Positions 51,617-60,007 of a DNA stretch of 64,000 nucleotides are shown here, in pieces. Every line of letters begins with the position of its first letter. Position 1 is the first letter of the stretch. Source of the DNA: Pseudonocardia broussonetiae (GTDB lineage Bacteria > Actinomycetota > Actinomycetes > Mycobacteriales > Pseudonocardiaceae). The stretch lies in assembly GCF_013155125.1 (NCBI RefSeq), contig NZ_CP053564.1, forward strand, positions 751,501 to 815,500, in the 5' to 3' direction. The notes under the pieces are model-generated. The model had not been told where the DNA came from. It saw nothing but the letters and a program-made list of their open reading frames with translations, and did no database searches. The position numbers and the translations under genes were made by a program.

Positions 51617-52557
51617 GGCACCGCGGGAGCCACCACCCGCGGCTCCCCCGCCCGCACCACCACGACCCCGGCCAGGATCAGCGCCCCGCCGACGAGCTGG
51701 ACGCCCGACGGGCTCTGCGCCAGCAGCACCCACGCGAAGCCCAGCGCGGCGAGCACCTCCCCCAGCGCCACGAACGACGCCAGCCGGGAGCCCAGGACGC
51801 GGATCGCGGCGATGCCGCTGACGTAGGCGAGCGCCGCGGTGACGAGCCCGAGCGCGAGCACCGGCACCCACCACGCGACGACGAACCCGTCGAACGCCAC
51901 CGGCGCGTCCGACACCGCGAACGGCACGACGCCCACCGCGCCGGCCAGCAGCAGCCCCAGCCCCCCGACGAGCAGGCCGCCCGCGGCCAGCACGACGGCG
52001 GGGAGCCCGTCGGTGTCGCGCGAGGAGAGCACGAAGTACGACGCCGCGCCGAGCATCGCCCCGAGCGCCCACAGCACGCCGACCACGCTCACGTCGGCGC
52101 CCGACAGCACGTCGAGCACCAGGACCAGTCCGGCGGCGCCGAGCACGGCACCCAGCGCGGTGAGGCGGCCGGGCCGCTGCGCGCGGCGCGCCCACAGCCA
52201 CAGCACGACGGCGACGGGGGCGGTGTACTCGATGAGCAGCGCCACCCCGACCTCCATGTGCGCCACCGCGTTGAAGTACGCGAGCTGGCAGCCGGCCACG
52301 GCGAGCAGCCCGAACGCCCCGACGAGCGGGAGGTGGCGGCGCAGCAGGCCCCACCGCCCGCGCAGCGCCACCGCCGCGACCGGCAGGAGCACGACCGCCG
52401 CCAGCAGCACCCGGACCGCCACGGCCGCGGCCGCCGACCACCCGGCGTCCATCAGGCCGCGGGCCAGTGACCCGGACAGCCCGAAGGACGCCGCCGACAC
52501 CACGGCCAGCCCGAACCCCGACGTCAACCGGGCGCCGTCATGTGTCATCACACTCAT
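51529..52557 (-). CDS. EamA/DMT family transporter (RhtA-like), copy 1
   Basis: 342 residues, ten predicted helices in two EamA repeats (VVSAASFGLSGSLARGL; VLWALGAMLGAASYFVL). It probably exports amino acids or small metabolites. The C-terminal ~40 residues are a hydrophilic Arg/Ala-rich tail that lies in the overlap with the tandem-HTH gene. ATG at 52557 is inside a palindrome shared with the divergent CGNR gene 38 nt away. Alternative start: ATG four codons in. Confidence 0.9.
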   Translation of the reverse strand: MSVMTHDGARLTSGFGLAVVSAASFGLSGSLARGLMDAGWSAAAAVAVRVLLAAVVLLPVAAVALRGRWGLLRRHLPLVGAFGLLAVAGCQLAYFNAVAHMEVGVALLIEYTAPVAVVLWLWARRAQRPGRLTALGAVLGAAGLVLVLDVLSGADVSVVGVLWALGAMLGAASYFVLSSRDTDGLPAVVLAAGGLLVGGLGLLLAGAVGVVPFAVSDAPVAFDGFVVAWWVPVLALGLVTAALAYVSGIAAIRVLGSRLASFVALGEVLAALGFAWVLLAQSPSGVQLVGGALILAGVVVVRAGEPRVVAPAVPQVAGRARGAGARGAARDEHQASDSVSSK

Positions 52558-52561
52558 GAGT
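52552..52561. promoter_or_regulatory. Palindrome at the EamA/CGNR divergent start
   Basis: ACTCATGAGT is a perfect 10-bp palindrome covering the EamA ATG. It is flanked by GTCATG (52537-52542) and CATGAC (52562-52567), also complementary. Likely operator of the divergent pair. Confidence 0.45.
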
Positions 52562-52565
52562 CATG

Positions 52566-52571
52566 ACGCTA
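52566..52571 (-). promoter_or_regulatory. -10 hexamer of the EamA gene (copy 1)
   Basis: TAGCGT on the reverse strand, 8 nt before the ATG at 52557; no ribosome site. Confidence 0.35.
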
Positions 52572-52583
52572 GACAGCGGGGCA

Positions 52584-52589
52584 TAAGGT
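52584..52589 (+). promoter_or_regulatory. Leaderless -10 hexamer of the CGNR gene
   Basis: TAAGGT, 6 nt before the GTG at 52596; no ribosome site. Confidence 0.4.
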
Positions 52590-52595
52590 GTCAAC

Positions 52596-53129
52596 GTGGT
52601 GTTCAACCATGACACGGACATGTCGCTGCTGGCCGCGGCCGTGCTCGCGAACTCCGCGCTGGAGCCCGACACGCTGACGACGGTCGCGGAGCTCGACGCG
52701 TTCTACGCCGACATCGGCTACACCGGTGCCCACGCCCGTGACGCCGCCGAGCTCGCCGCCGTCCGGGACCTGCGCGGGCCGCTGCGCGAGCTGCTCACCA
52801 GCGACCGCGACACCGCGGTGCGGATCGTCAACCGGATGCTCGCCGAGCACGAGGTCCGGCCCCGGCTCCTGCGCCACGACGGCTGGGACTACCACCTGCA
52901 CCCCACCGACCCCGACGCCCCGCTGGCCGACCGGATCGCCGTGGAGACGGCCATGGCGATGATCGACGTGATCCGCGCCGACGAGATGGGCCGCCTGTCG
53001 ATCTGCGCCGACGACACCTGCGGCGGCGTGGTCGTCGACCTCTCCCGCAACCGCTCCCGCCGCTTCTGCAGCACCGCCTGCGGCAACCGCATGGCGGCCG
53101 CGGCCTACCGCGCCCGCCGCTCGGGCTAG
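52596..53129 (+). CDS. CGNR zinc-finger regulator (ABATE domain)
   Basis: 177 residues. N-terminal ABATE/DUF1470 ligand-binding-like domain, then a C-terminal treble-clef zinc finger: CADDTCGGVVVDLSRNRSRRFCSTACGNR, ending with the eponymous CGNR. These proteins are predicted stress-responsive transcription regulators. GTG at 52596 looks leaderless. Divergent from an EamA exporter, a common pairing for this family, so it probably controls that gene and itself. Its 3' end faces G6PD across 34 nt. Confidence 0.88.
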   Translation: MVFNHDTDMSLLAAAVLANSALEPDTLTTVAELDAFYADIGYTGAHARDAAELAAVRDLRGPLRELLTSDRDTAVRIVNRMLAEHEVRPRLLRHDGWDYHLHPTDPDAPLADRIAVETAMAMIDVIRADEMGRLSICADDTCGGVVVDLSRNRSRRFCSTACGNRMAAAAYRARRSG

Positions 53130-53163
53130 CCCGGCGCCCGGTCCGGGTCGAGCGCGGTGCCGA

Positions 53164-54540
53164 TCAGGGACAGTCGGGTCGTTCCGGCAGGCGCCAGCCG
53201 CGCTCGCCGGCCAGGTCCAGCGCCTCCCGCGGGCCCCACGACCCCTGCGCGTAGGGGCGCGCGGGCGGCGGGTCGGCGAGCACCGGGTCGCACAGCTCCC
53301 ACAGCCGCTCCACCTCGCGGGTGCTGGTGAACAGCGTGTGGTCGCCCGCGATCGCGTCGAGCAGCAGCTTCTCGTAGGCCTCCAGCGAGTTCTCGCCGCC
53401 GAAGGACAGCTGCAGGCTGTGGTGCTCCAGCGCGAGCTCGGGCCCGGGCTTCTTCGCGCGGATGTCGAGGGTGATCCGCGGCTCGTCGGTCAGCTCCAGC
53501 ACCAGCTCGTTGGGGGCGCCGTCGGCCTCGCCGGGGAACATCGCGAGCGGCGGCTCGCGGAAGCCGAGCGTGATCGTCCGGCGGGTGGCGCCCAGGCACT
53601 TGCCCGTCCGCAGCAGGAACGGCACGCCCTTCCAGCGCCAGTTGTCGACGAAGGTCTCGATCGCGACGAACGTCTCCACGGTCGACGCGTCGTCAACGCC
53701 GTCCTCGTCGCGGTAGCCCTCGTACTGGCCGAACACGACGCGGCCGGGGTCGAGCGGGCGGACCGCGCGGAAGACCTTGGCCTTCTCCTCGTGCAGCGAG
53801 TCGGCGTCGAGCACGACCGGCGGCTCCAGCGCGACGAAGCCCAGCAGCTGGAACAGGTGGGTGGAGATCATGTCGCGGAAGGTCCCCGTCGACTCCATGA
53901 ACGACGCCCGGCCCTCGATCCCGATCTCCTCGGGCACGTCGATCTGCACGTAGGCGATGTGATCGGCGTTCCAGACCGGCTCCATCAGCCCGTTGCCGAA
54001 CCGCAGCGCGAGGATGTTCTGCACCGCCTCCTTGCCCAGGAAGTGGTCGATCCGGAACACGTCGTCCTCGGCGAACGTCCCCAGCACCGCCCTGTTGAGC
54101 GAGCGCGCCGAGTCGAGGTCGCTGCCGAACGGCTTCTCCAGGACCAGGTGGGCGCGCTCGGCCAAGCCCGTGGAGTCGAGCATCGCGATCATCGGCTCCA
54201 TCGCCGACGGCGGCACGGAGAGGTAGAGCAGCCGGCGCACCCCGTCACCGAGCTCCTCCTCGGCATCGGCCACCGCGGCCGCGAGGTCGTCGCCGTCGTC
54301 GGCGGAGGACACGACGAACCGGATGCCGGACGCGAACTCCGCCCACTTCTCCCCGGCCCCCTCGGGCTCGACGGAGGCGCGGAACTCCTCGTCCGTGCCC
54401 GGCGAGTGCCGGCCCGTGCCGATGATCCGGACGTCGGGCAGCAGCCCCGCGGTGTGCAGGCGGAACAGGCCGGGGAACAGCTTGCGCTTCGCCAGGTCGC
54501 CCGAGGCTCCGAACAGGACGAGGACGTGGGGGGACGTCAT
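53164..54540 (-). CDS. zwf: Glucose-6-phosphate dehydrogenase
   Basis: 458 residues. First step of the oxidative pentose phosphate pathway, making NADPH. Seen: [17 protein letters not shown] (NADP fold), [25 protein letters not shown] (active site) and [12 protein letters not shown]. The ATG at 54540 ([10 protein letters not shown]) follows AGGA; an upstream ATG adds only non-homologous residues. It stands alone, without opcA, tal or gnd, so it may be a second zwf copy. Confidence 0.94.
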   Translation of the reverse strand: MTSPHVLVLFGASGDLAKRKLFPGLFRLHTAGLLPDVRIIGTGRHSPGTDEEFRASVEPEGAGEKWAEFASGIRFVVSSADDGDDLAAAVADAEEELGDGVRRLLYLSVPPSAMEPMIAMLDSTGLAERAHLVLEKPFGSDLDSARSLNRAVLGTFAEDDVFRIDHFLGKEAVQNILALRFGNGLMEPVWNADHIAYVQIDVPEEIGIEGRASFMESTGTFRDMISTHLFQLLGFVALEPPVVLDADSLHEEKAKVFRAVRPLDPGRVVFGQYEGYRDEDGVDDASTVETFVAIETFVDNWRWKGVPFLLRTGKCLGATRRTITLGFREPPLAMFPGEADGAPNELVLELTDEPRITLDIRAKKPGPELALEHHSLQLSFGGENSLEAYEKLLLDAIAGDHTLFTSTREVERLWELCDPVLADPPPARPYAQGSWGPREALDLAGERGWRLPERPDCP

Positions 54541-54587
54541 GGCGTCCTGTACCCCGGTCGACCGTCGGGGCAACCGCCCCGCCCGGT

Positions 54588-54593
54588 TACCGT
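54588..54593 (+). promoter_or_regulatory. Leaderless -10 hexamer of the antiporter operon
   Basis: TACCGT, 6 nt before the ATG at 54600, with no ribosome site. Confidence 0.4.
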
Positions 54594-54599
54594 GGACAC

Positions 54600-55076
54600 A
54601 TGAACGTCGAGGTGACCCCGCTACCGGGGATCGGGGTGCGCAAGGACTTCGCGCTGCGCGGTGGACGGCGCGTCGGCGTCGTCACGCACCGCGACGGCAA
54701 GATCGAGCTCATCATCTCCAAGAGCGACGACCCGGACGCCTGCCTCGCCGAGCTGCCGCTCACCACCGACGAGGCCGGTGCGCTGGCCAACCTGCTCGGC
54801 GCGCCGCAGCTCGTCGCCCAGCTCACCGACGAGCAGCGGGAGCTGCCCGGGCTGCACACCCGGCAGATCCCGGTCGGCCCCCCGTTCGACGGGCGCACGC
54901 TGGGCGACACCGCCCTGCGCACGCGCACCGGAGTGTCCGTCGTCGCGGTGATGCGCGCGGGCCAGGTCCACCCCTCGCCCACCCCGGACTTCACCCTGAC
55001 CGCCGGCGACCTCATGGTCACCGTCGGCACGACCGAAGGGCTCGACAACGCCGTCGCGATCCTGAAGAAGGGCTGA
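54600..55076 (+). CDS. Cation/proton antiporter regulatory subunit (KhtT-like)
   Basis: 158 residues, soluble. An N-terminal region ([20 protein letters not shown]) is typical of KhtT-type subunits, and a C-terminal TrkA-C domain ([40 protein letters not shown]) binds nucleotides such as c-di-AMP in relatives. It gates the antiporter encoded 3 nt downstream. Ligand is inferred from the family. Confidence 0.9.
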   Translation: MNVEVTPLPGIGVRKDFALRGGRRVGVVTHRDGKIELIISKSDDPDACLAELPLTTDEAGALANLLGAPQLVAQLTDEQRELPGLHTRQIPVGPPFDGRTLGDTALRTRTGVSVVAVMRAGQVHPSPTPDFTLTAGDLMVTVGTTEGLDNAVAILKKG

Positions 55077-55079
55077 CGC

Positions 55080-56273
55080 GTGGAAGGCACCGCCCTGGAA
55101 CTGCTCGAACTGGGGGCCGTCTTCTTCGGGCTCGGGCTCCTGGGCCGCCTCGCCGGGCGGATCGGCCTCTCCCCGATCCCGCTGTACCTGATCGGCGGGC
55201 TCGCGTTCGGCACCGGCGGCATCATCCCGCTGGGCGGCATCGAGGACTTCACGACGCTGGCCGGCGAGGTCGGCGTCGTGCTGCTGCTCCTGCTGCTCGG
55301 GCTGGAGTACTCCGCGGCCGAGCTCGTCACCGGGCTCAAGCGCTCCTGGACGGCGGGCCTGCTCGACATCGTGCTCAACGCCGCGCCCGGCGTCGCGGTC
55401 GCGCTGGTGCTGGGCTGGGGCCCGGTCGGCGCGCTCGTGCTGGGCGGCGTCACCTACATCTCGTCGTCCGGGATCGTCGCGAAGGTGCTGTCCGACCTGG
55501 GGCGCCTGGGCAACCGGGAGACGCCGGTCGTGCTGTCGATCCTCGTGTTCGAGGACCTCGTGATGGCTGTCTACCTGCCGATCCTCACCGCCGTGCTGAT
55601 CGGGGTGTCGCTGATAGGCGGGATCACCGCCGTCGGGGTGTCGGTGGCCGTGCTCGCCGTCGTGCTGCTGGTGGCGCTCAGGTACGGCCGCTACGTCTCC
55701 GCGCTCGTCGACTCCCCCGACCGCGAGGTCTTCCTCCTCAAGGTCCTCGGGCTGGCGCTGCTCGTCGCCGGGTTCGCGCAGGCGATGCAGGTCTCGGCCG
55801 CGGTCGGGGCGTTCCTGCTCGGCATCGCGATCAGCGGCTCGACGGCGGAGAACGCCACCCGGCTGCTCGAACCGCTGCGCGACCTGTTCGCCGCGGTGTT
55901 CTTCGTCGTCTTCGGGCTCAACACCGACCCGGCCACGATCCCGCCGATGCTGGGCTGGGCCGTCGTCCTCGCCGTGTCCACGACGGCCACCAAGATCGCG
56001 ACGGGCTGGTGGGCGGCGCGGCGGCAGGGCATCGGCCCGCTCGGCCGCGCCCGGGCCGGCGCCGCGCTGGTGGCGCGCGGGGAGTTCTCGATCGTCATCG
56101 CGGGGCTGGCCGTGAGCTACGCGGCGGTCGACGACCGCCTCGCGGCCCTGGCCACCACCTACGTCCTGCTCATGGCCGTGATCGGCCCGGTGGCGGCGCG
56201 GGTGGTGGAACCCCTGGCCCGGCGGGTGGTGGTGCCGGCCCGCACCGCCGCCGTCCCGACAGCCGGCACCTGA
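55080..56273 (+). CDS. CPA2 K+/H+ antiporter (KhtU-like)
   Basis: 397 residues, about 12 helices, Na_H_exchanger fold. Seen: GLSPIPLYLIGGLAFG, LLLLLLGLEYSA, SSSGIVAKVL (unwound helix with charged neighbours) and GAFLLGIAISGS. No cytoplasmic RCK domain is attached; the preceding KhtT-like gene supplies it. It exports K+ against protons under alkaline or osmotic stress. GTG at 55080. The operon ends at the repeat array. Confidence 0.91.
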   Translation: MEGTALELLELGAVFFGLGLLGRLAGRIGLSPIPLYLIGGLAFGTGGIIPLGGIEDFTTLAGEVGVVLLLLLLGLEYSAAELVTGLKRSWTAGLLDIVLNAAPGVAVALVLGWGPVGALVLGGVTYISSSGIVAKVLSDLGRLGNRETPVVLSILVFEDLVMAVYLPILTAVLIGVSLIGGITAVGVSVAVLAVVLLVALRYGRYVSALVDSPDREVFLLKVLGLALLVAGFAQAMQVSAAVGAFLLGIAISGSTAENATRLLEPLRDLFAAVFFVVFGLNTDPATIPPMLGWAVVLAVSTTATKIATGWWAARRQGIGPLGRARAGAALVARGEFSIVIAGLAVSYAAVDDRLAALATTYVLLMAVIGPVAARVVEPLARRVVVPARTAAVPTAGT

Positions 56274-56602
56274 CGCCGCGCCCCAACCCCCGCGAGTCGG
56301 GGTGTGGCTGCGCGCGAGTCGGGGTGTCACTGCGCGCGAGTCGGGGTGTCACTGCGCGCGAGTCGGGGTCGGCCACCCACCCCCCGGCGAGTTTGCCGCC
56401 CCGCACGCCGAGTTTGCCGCCCCGCACGCCGAGATCGCCGATCGTGCACAGCCGCTGCGGGCGGGATCGGCCGACACCTCGAGCGCCGACGGCGAACTCG
56501 CCGGGGTGGGCGGCGAACTCGCCGGGGTGGGACGCGAACTCGCGGCGGTGGGCGGCAAACTCGCCGGGCTCCGCCGCAAACTCGGCGGGAGAGCGGGTGG
56601 AG
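56274..56602. repeat. Nested tandem repeats, noncoding (329-nt gap)
   Basis: The only gap over 300 nt. Array A (about 56291-56374): four CGCGAGTCGGGGT units at 56291, 56313, 56335, 56357, exact 22-nt period. Array B (about 56388-56440): CGAGTTTGCCGCCCCGCACG units at 56388, 56409 and a partial one at 56430, 21-nt period. Array C (about 56491-56595): five GGCGAACTCGCCGGGGTGG-like units at 56491, 56512, 56533, 56554 and 56575, 21-nt period. GGCGGCAAACTCG in array C (56551-56563) is the exact inverse of CGAGTTTGCCGCC in array B, so B and C can fold on each other. It lies between convergent genes; no coding support. Confidence 0.85.
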
Positions 56603-57466
56603 TCAGCGGGCGGCGAGCGTCGCCGCGTACAGCTCCCGCTTCGGCACCCCCGCCGCCTCCGCCACCTCCGCGACGGCCGTCTTCAGCCGCTCCCCCTCGT
56701 TCACCCGCTCCTGCACCGCGCCGACCAGCGACTCCACCGTCGGGGCGGCGGTGGGGGCGGCGCCGGCCAGGACGACGGTGATCTCCCCGCGCACCGGCCC
56801 CTCCTCCGCCCACTCGGCGAGCTCGGAGAGCGGGCCGCGCAGCACCTCCTCGTGCTTCTTCGTCAGCTCCCGGCACACCGCGGCGCGGCGGTCGGGGCCC
56901 AGGACGGTGACGGCGGCGGCGAGGGTGTCGGCCAGGCGGTGCGGCGACTCGAAGAACACCGTGGCCCGCGGCTCGGCAGCCAGGGTCTGCAGCCAGCGCG
57001 TCCGCTCGCCCCCGCGGCGCGGCGCGAAGCCCTCGAAGCAGAACCGCTCGACGGGCAGGCCGGACAGGACGAGCGCGGTCGTCACGGCCGAGGGGCCCGG
57101 CAGGCAGGTCACCGGCAGCCCCTCGGCCGCGGCGGCGGCGACGAGCCGGTAGCCCGGGTCCGACACCGCGGGCATCCCCGCGTCGGACACGAGCAGGACG
57201 GTGCGCCCGCCGCGCACGTCGTCGAGCAGGCCGGGCAGCCGGGCGGCCTCGACGGCGTCGTAGTGGCTGATCACCTTCCCCGCCACGGTGACGCCGAGCG
57301 CCGCGGCCAGCGACCGGAAGCGGCGCGTGTCCTCCGCCGCCACGACGTCGGCGGAGGCGATCGCGTCGACCAGGCGGGCCGACGCGTCGCGCGCGTCGCC
57401 GAGCGGGGTGGCCGCCACGAGCAGCATCCCGCCGGGTCCGGAGGGGTCCGCTGCGTCGGTCGCCAT
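56603..57466 (-). CDS. rsmI: RsmI, 16S rRNA 2'-O-methyltransferase (C1402)
   Basis: 287 residues, tetrapyrrole-methylase fold. Seen: LLVAATPLGDARDAS, AEDTRRFRSLAAAL, LVSDAGMPAVSDPGYRLV and RELTKKHEEVLRG. It methylates the ribose of C1402 in 16S rRNA. The ATG at 57466 is preferred over GTG 57475: TAGGGT lies 7 nt upstream and no ribosome site exists. Divergent from pmt with 35 nt between start codons, as in M. tuberculosis. Confidence 0.94.
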   Translation of the reverse strand: MATDAADPSGPGGMLLVAATPLGDARDASARLVDAIASADVVAAEDTRRFRSLAAALGVTVAGKVISHYDAVEAARLPGLLDDVRGGRTVLLVSDAGMPAVSDPGYRLVAAAAAEGLPVTCLPGPSAVTTALVLSGLPVERFCFEGFAPRRGGERTRWLQTLAAEPRATVFFESPHRLADTLAAAVTVLGPDRRAAVCRELTKKHEEVLRGPLSELAEWAEEGPVRGEITVVLAGAAPTAAPTVESLVGAVQERVNEGERLKTAVAEVAEAAGVPKRELYAATLAAR

Positions 57467-57473
57467 GCCGCCC

Positions 57474-57479
57474 ACCCTA
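57474..57479 (-). promoter_or_regulatory. Leaderless -10 hexamer of rsmI
   Basis: TAGGGT on the reverse strand, 7 nt before the ATG at 57466. Confidence 0.45.
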
Positions 57480-57488
57480 CGAGCGGCC

Positions 57489-57494
57489 TACGAT
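57489..57494 (+). promoter_or_regulatory. Leaderless -10 hexamer of pmt
   Basis: TACGAT, 7 nt before the GTG at 57502. Its own -35 would fall inside the rsmI gene, so the two promoters overlap. Confidence 0.45.
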
Positions 57495-57501
57495 CGCTCG
57501 G

Positions 57502-59106
57502 GTGACCGACCGTTCCGTGGCCGTGCGGCCCCGCGTGGCGACGGTGCCGGTCGACGACCGCGAGCCGACGCCGGGCAGCCACCCGCTCGGCCAGGAGCCG
57601 CCGCTGGCCCCCGCGCCGCCGGTGTCGGCCGCGAGCCTGGGTCCCCCGCCGCCGACCGACACCGTCCGCGGCTGGATCGTCGCGATCACCCTCGCGCTGG
57701 TCGCCCTCGTCGTCCGCTTCACCGACCTGGGCCGGATCACCGACGGCGGCACCCCGGTCTTCGACGAGAAGCACTACGTGCCGCAGGCCTGGCAGATGCT
57801 GCGCAACGGCGGCGTCGAGGACAACCCGGGCTTCGAGCTCATCGTGCACCCGCCGCTGGGCAAGCAGCTCATCGCGCTGGGCGAGTTCCTCTTCGGCTAC
57901 GACGGCTTCGGCTGGCGCGCCGCGGCCGCGTTCTCCGGCACGCTCGCCGTGCTGCTGATCGTGCGGGTGGCACGGCGGCTGACGCGCTCGACGCTGCTCG
58001 GCGGGATCGCGGGCGTCCTGCTGATCTGCGACGGCCTCTCGCACGTGCAGTCCCGCATGGGCATGCTCGACGCCTTCGCCGCGCTGTTCGTGCTCGCCGC
58101 GTTCGCCACGCTGCTCCGCGACCGCGACGACGTCCGCGAGCGGATGGCGCTCGTCGTCGCGCAGGGGCGGATCGGCGACAGCCCCTACGGTCCGCGGCTG
58201 GGCTGGCGCTGGTGGCGCCTGGCCACCGGCGTGCTGCTCGGGCTGGGCTGCGCGGTCAAGTGGTCGGGGCTGTACTGGCTGGCCGCGTTCGCCGTGCTCG
58301 CCGTGCTGTGGGACCTCACGGCGCGGCGCGCCGCGGGCGTCGAACGGCCGTGGAAGGGCACGGTCGTCCGCGACCTCGCGCCCGCGCTGTGGGCGCTCGC
58401 GCTCGTCCCGGTGCTCGCCTACCTCGCGGGCTGGTGGGCCTGGTTCGGCAACGAGACCGCGATCGACCGCTACGCCGCCTCCGGCCCCGCGTTCCTGCCG
58501 CCCGCCCTGCGCGCGCTGGCCTACTACAGCGGGCAGGTCCTCGACTTCCACGCCGGCCTGACCACCACCGTCAGCGGCGAGCACCCGTGGGAGTCGAAGC
58601 CGTGGTCGTGGCCGATGGGGCTGCGCCCGATGCTCTACTACTTCGCCTCGGGCGACCAGGTCACCGGATGCGGCACCGACGACTGCATCAGCGCCGTCAT
58701 GCTCATCGGCACCCCCGCTCTCTGGTGGCCCGCGTTCGGCGTGCTCGGCTGGGCGGTCTGGCGGGTCGTCACGCGCCACGACTGGCGCTACGCCGCCGTC
58801 CTCGTCGGCTACGGCGCCGGCGTCGTCCCGTGGCTGCTCAACGTCGACCGCCAGATGTACTTCTTCTACATGACGCCCGTCGTGCCGTTCCTGGTGCTGG
58901 GCACGGTGCTCGTGATGGGCGAGATGCTCGGACGGGCGACCGCGCCGCGCGAGCGCCGCCAGACCGGGGTGCTGCTCGTCGGGCTGTGGGTGGGGCTCGT
59001 CGTCGCCAACTTCGCCTGGATGTGGCCGATCATGAACGGCCTGCCGATCACCCAGGAGATGTGGGACGCCCAGCTCTGGCTGCCGTCGTGGCGGGCCAAG
59101 AGCTGA
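57502..59106 (+). CDS. pmt: Protein O-mannosyltransferase (PMT/GT39)
   Basis: 534 residues, about 11 helices after a Pro-rich cytoplasmic start. The catalytic Asp-Glu pair is seen in VFDEKHYVPQAW (about 87-92), then LIVHPPLGKQLIALGEF and LICDGLSHVQSRMGMLDAF. It transfers mannose from polyprenyl-phosphate to Ser/Thr of secreted proteins (Rv1002c ortholog by position). GTG 57502 appears leaderless. Confidence 0.94.
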   Translation: MTDRSVAVRPRVATVPVDDREPTPGSHPLGQEPPLAPAPPVSAASLGPPPPTDTVRGWIVAITLALVALVVRFTDLGRITDGGTPVFDEKHYVPQAWQMLRNGGVEDNPGFELIVHPPLGKQLIALGEFLFGYDGFGWRAAAAFSGTLAVLLIVRVARRLTRSTLLGGIAGVLLICDGLSHVQSRMGMLDAFAALFVLAAFATLLRDRDDVRERMALVVAQGRIGDSPYGPRLGWRWWRLATGVLLGLGCAVKWSGLYWLAAFAVLAVLWDLTARRAAGVERPWKGTVVRDLAPALWALALVPVLAYLAGWWAWFGNETAIDRYAASGPAFLPPALRALAYYSGQVLDFHAGLTTTVSGEHPWESKPWSWPMGLRPMLYYFASGDQVTGCGTDDCISAVMLIGTPALWWPAFGVLGWAVWRVVTRHDWRYAAVLVGYGAGVVPWLLNVDRQMYFFYMTPVVPFLVLGTVLVMGEMLGRATAPRERRQTGVLLVGLWVGLVVANFAWMWPIMNGLPITQEMWDAQLWLPSWRAKS

Positions 59107-59110
59107 CCGC

Positions 59111-59956
59111 TCAGCCCAGCGCGAGCAGGGCGCTCGCGGTGAGCGCGAGGCCGGCACTCGTCAGCTGGGCGGTGGAGAGCCGCTCGTGCAGCACGAGGCG
59201 CGCGAGCAGGACCACCACCACGGGGTAGAGCGAGACGAGCACCGCGCTGACGCCCAGGTCGCCCAGGCGCGTGGCCAGCAGGAACAGCACGTTGGCGAGC
59301 GAGTCGAACACCCCGCTGACGGCGACGAGCACCACCACCCCGCGCGTCGCCCGGCCCAGCGCCGCCTCCCGCCCCCGCCGGACGCACAGCGCGGCGATGA
59401 GCAGCCCGAGCAGCGCCACCGACACCACGCGCCCGGCCAGCAGCGGCCACAGGCCGGAGCCCTCGGGCGTGGCGTCGAGGCCGACGAAGAACAGCCCGAA
59501 CCCGGCCCCGGACGCGAGCCCGAGCAGGATCCCGCGGACGGCGACGGCGTCGCGGGTGCCCGCGGTGGCCAGCACGATCGCGGCCAGCGCGACGACGAGC
59601 CCGGCGACGGCGACCGCCCCGAGCCGCTCGCCGCCCGCCAGCCCCACCAGCAGCGGCAGCCCGGCCCCGACCACGGCCGACAGCGGCGCGACCACGCCCA
59701 TCGGCCCGACGGCGAGCCCCCGGAAGTACAGCAGCAGCCCGGACGCCCCGGCGATCCCCGCGAGCGCCCCGATCCCCAGCGCCGCGGCCGACGGCGCACC
59801 CGGCACCAGGAACACCGCCGGGACCAGCGCGATCAGCCCCAGGAACTGCGCGCCCGCGGTGACGGCGAGGACGGCGGCGCGCCGGGTGGCGAGACCGCCG
59901 GCGAAGTCGGCGACCCCGTAGGCGAGGGCGGCGGGCAGGGCGACGGCGACGGACAC
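59111..59956 (-). CDS. EamA/DMT family transporter, copy 2
   Basis: 281 residues, ten predicted helices (ALPAALAYGVADFAGGLATR; LDATPEGSGLWPLLAGRVVS). Metabolite exporter of unknown substrate. I chose GTG at 59956 since TACTCT lies 7 nt before it; an in-frame GTG at 59977 is upstream of that box. Divergent from an XRE-cupin regulator across about 50 nt. Confidence 0.89.
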   Translation of the reverse strand: MSVAVALPAALAYGVADFAGGLATRRAAVLAVTAGAQFLGLIALVPAVFLVPGAPSAAALGIGALAGIAGASGLLLYFRGLAVGPMGVVAPLSAVVGAGLPLLVGLAGGERLGAVAVAGLVVALAAIVLATAGTRDAVAVRGILLGLASGAGFGLFFVGLDATPEGSGLWPLLAGRVVSVALLGLLIAALCVRRGREAALGRATRGVVVLVAVSGVFDSLANVLFLLATRLGDLGVSAVLVSLYPVVVVLLARLVLHERLSTAQLTSAGLALTASALLALG

Positions 59957-59963
59957 GACGCCG

Positions 59964-59969
59964 AGAGTA
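59964..59969 (-). promoter_or_regulatory. Leaderless -10 hexamer of EamA copy 2
   Basis: TACTCT on the reverse strand, 7 nt before the GTG at 59956. Confidence 0.4.
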
Positions 59970-59987
59970 CAGCGCACTGGCCGGTGG

Positions 59988-60002
59988 AGTACGGAATACT
60001 GT
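59988..60002 (+). promoter_or_regulatory. Operator-like dyad overlapping the XRE-cupin -10
   Basis: AGTACGGAATACT (59988-60000) has arms AGTA/TACT. The -10 hexamer TACTGT (59997-60002) overlaps its right arm and lies 5 nt before the ATG at 60008. Fits autorepression by the encoded HTH protein. Confidence 0.45.
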
Positions 60003-60007
60003 CCGCC

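Noticed and set aside
56281..56600. CRISPR array
   Set aside because: Repeats are directly adjacent at 21-22 nt with no unique spacers and no cas genes in the window.
56302..56781. Heptad-repeat peptide (GELAGVG-like) across the tandem arrays
   Set aside because: No ribosome site or leaderless box, and it runs antisense into rsmI; the heptads follow from the 21-nt period.
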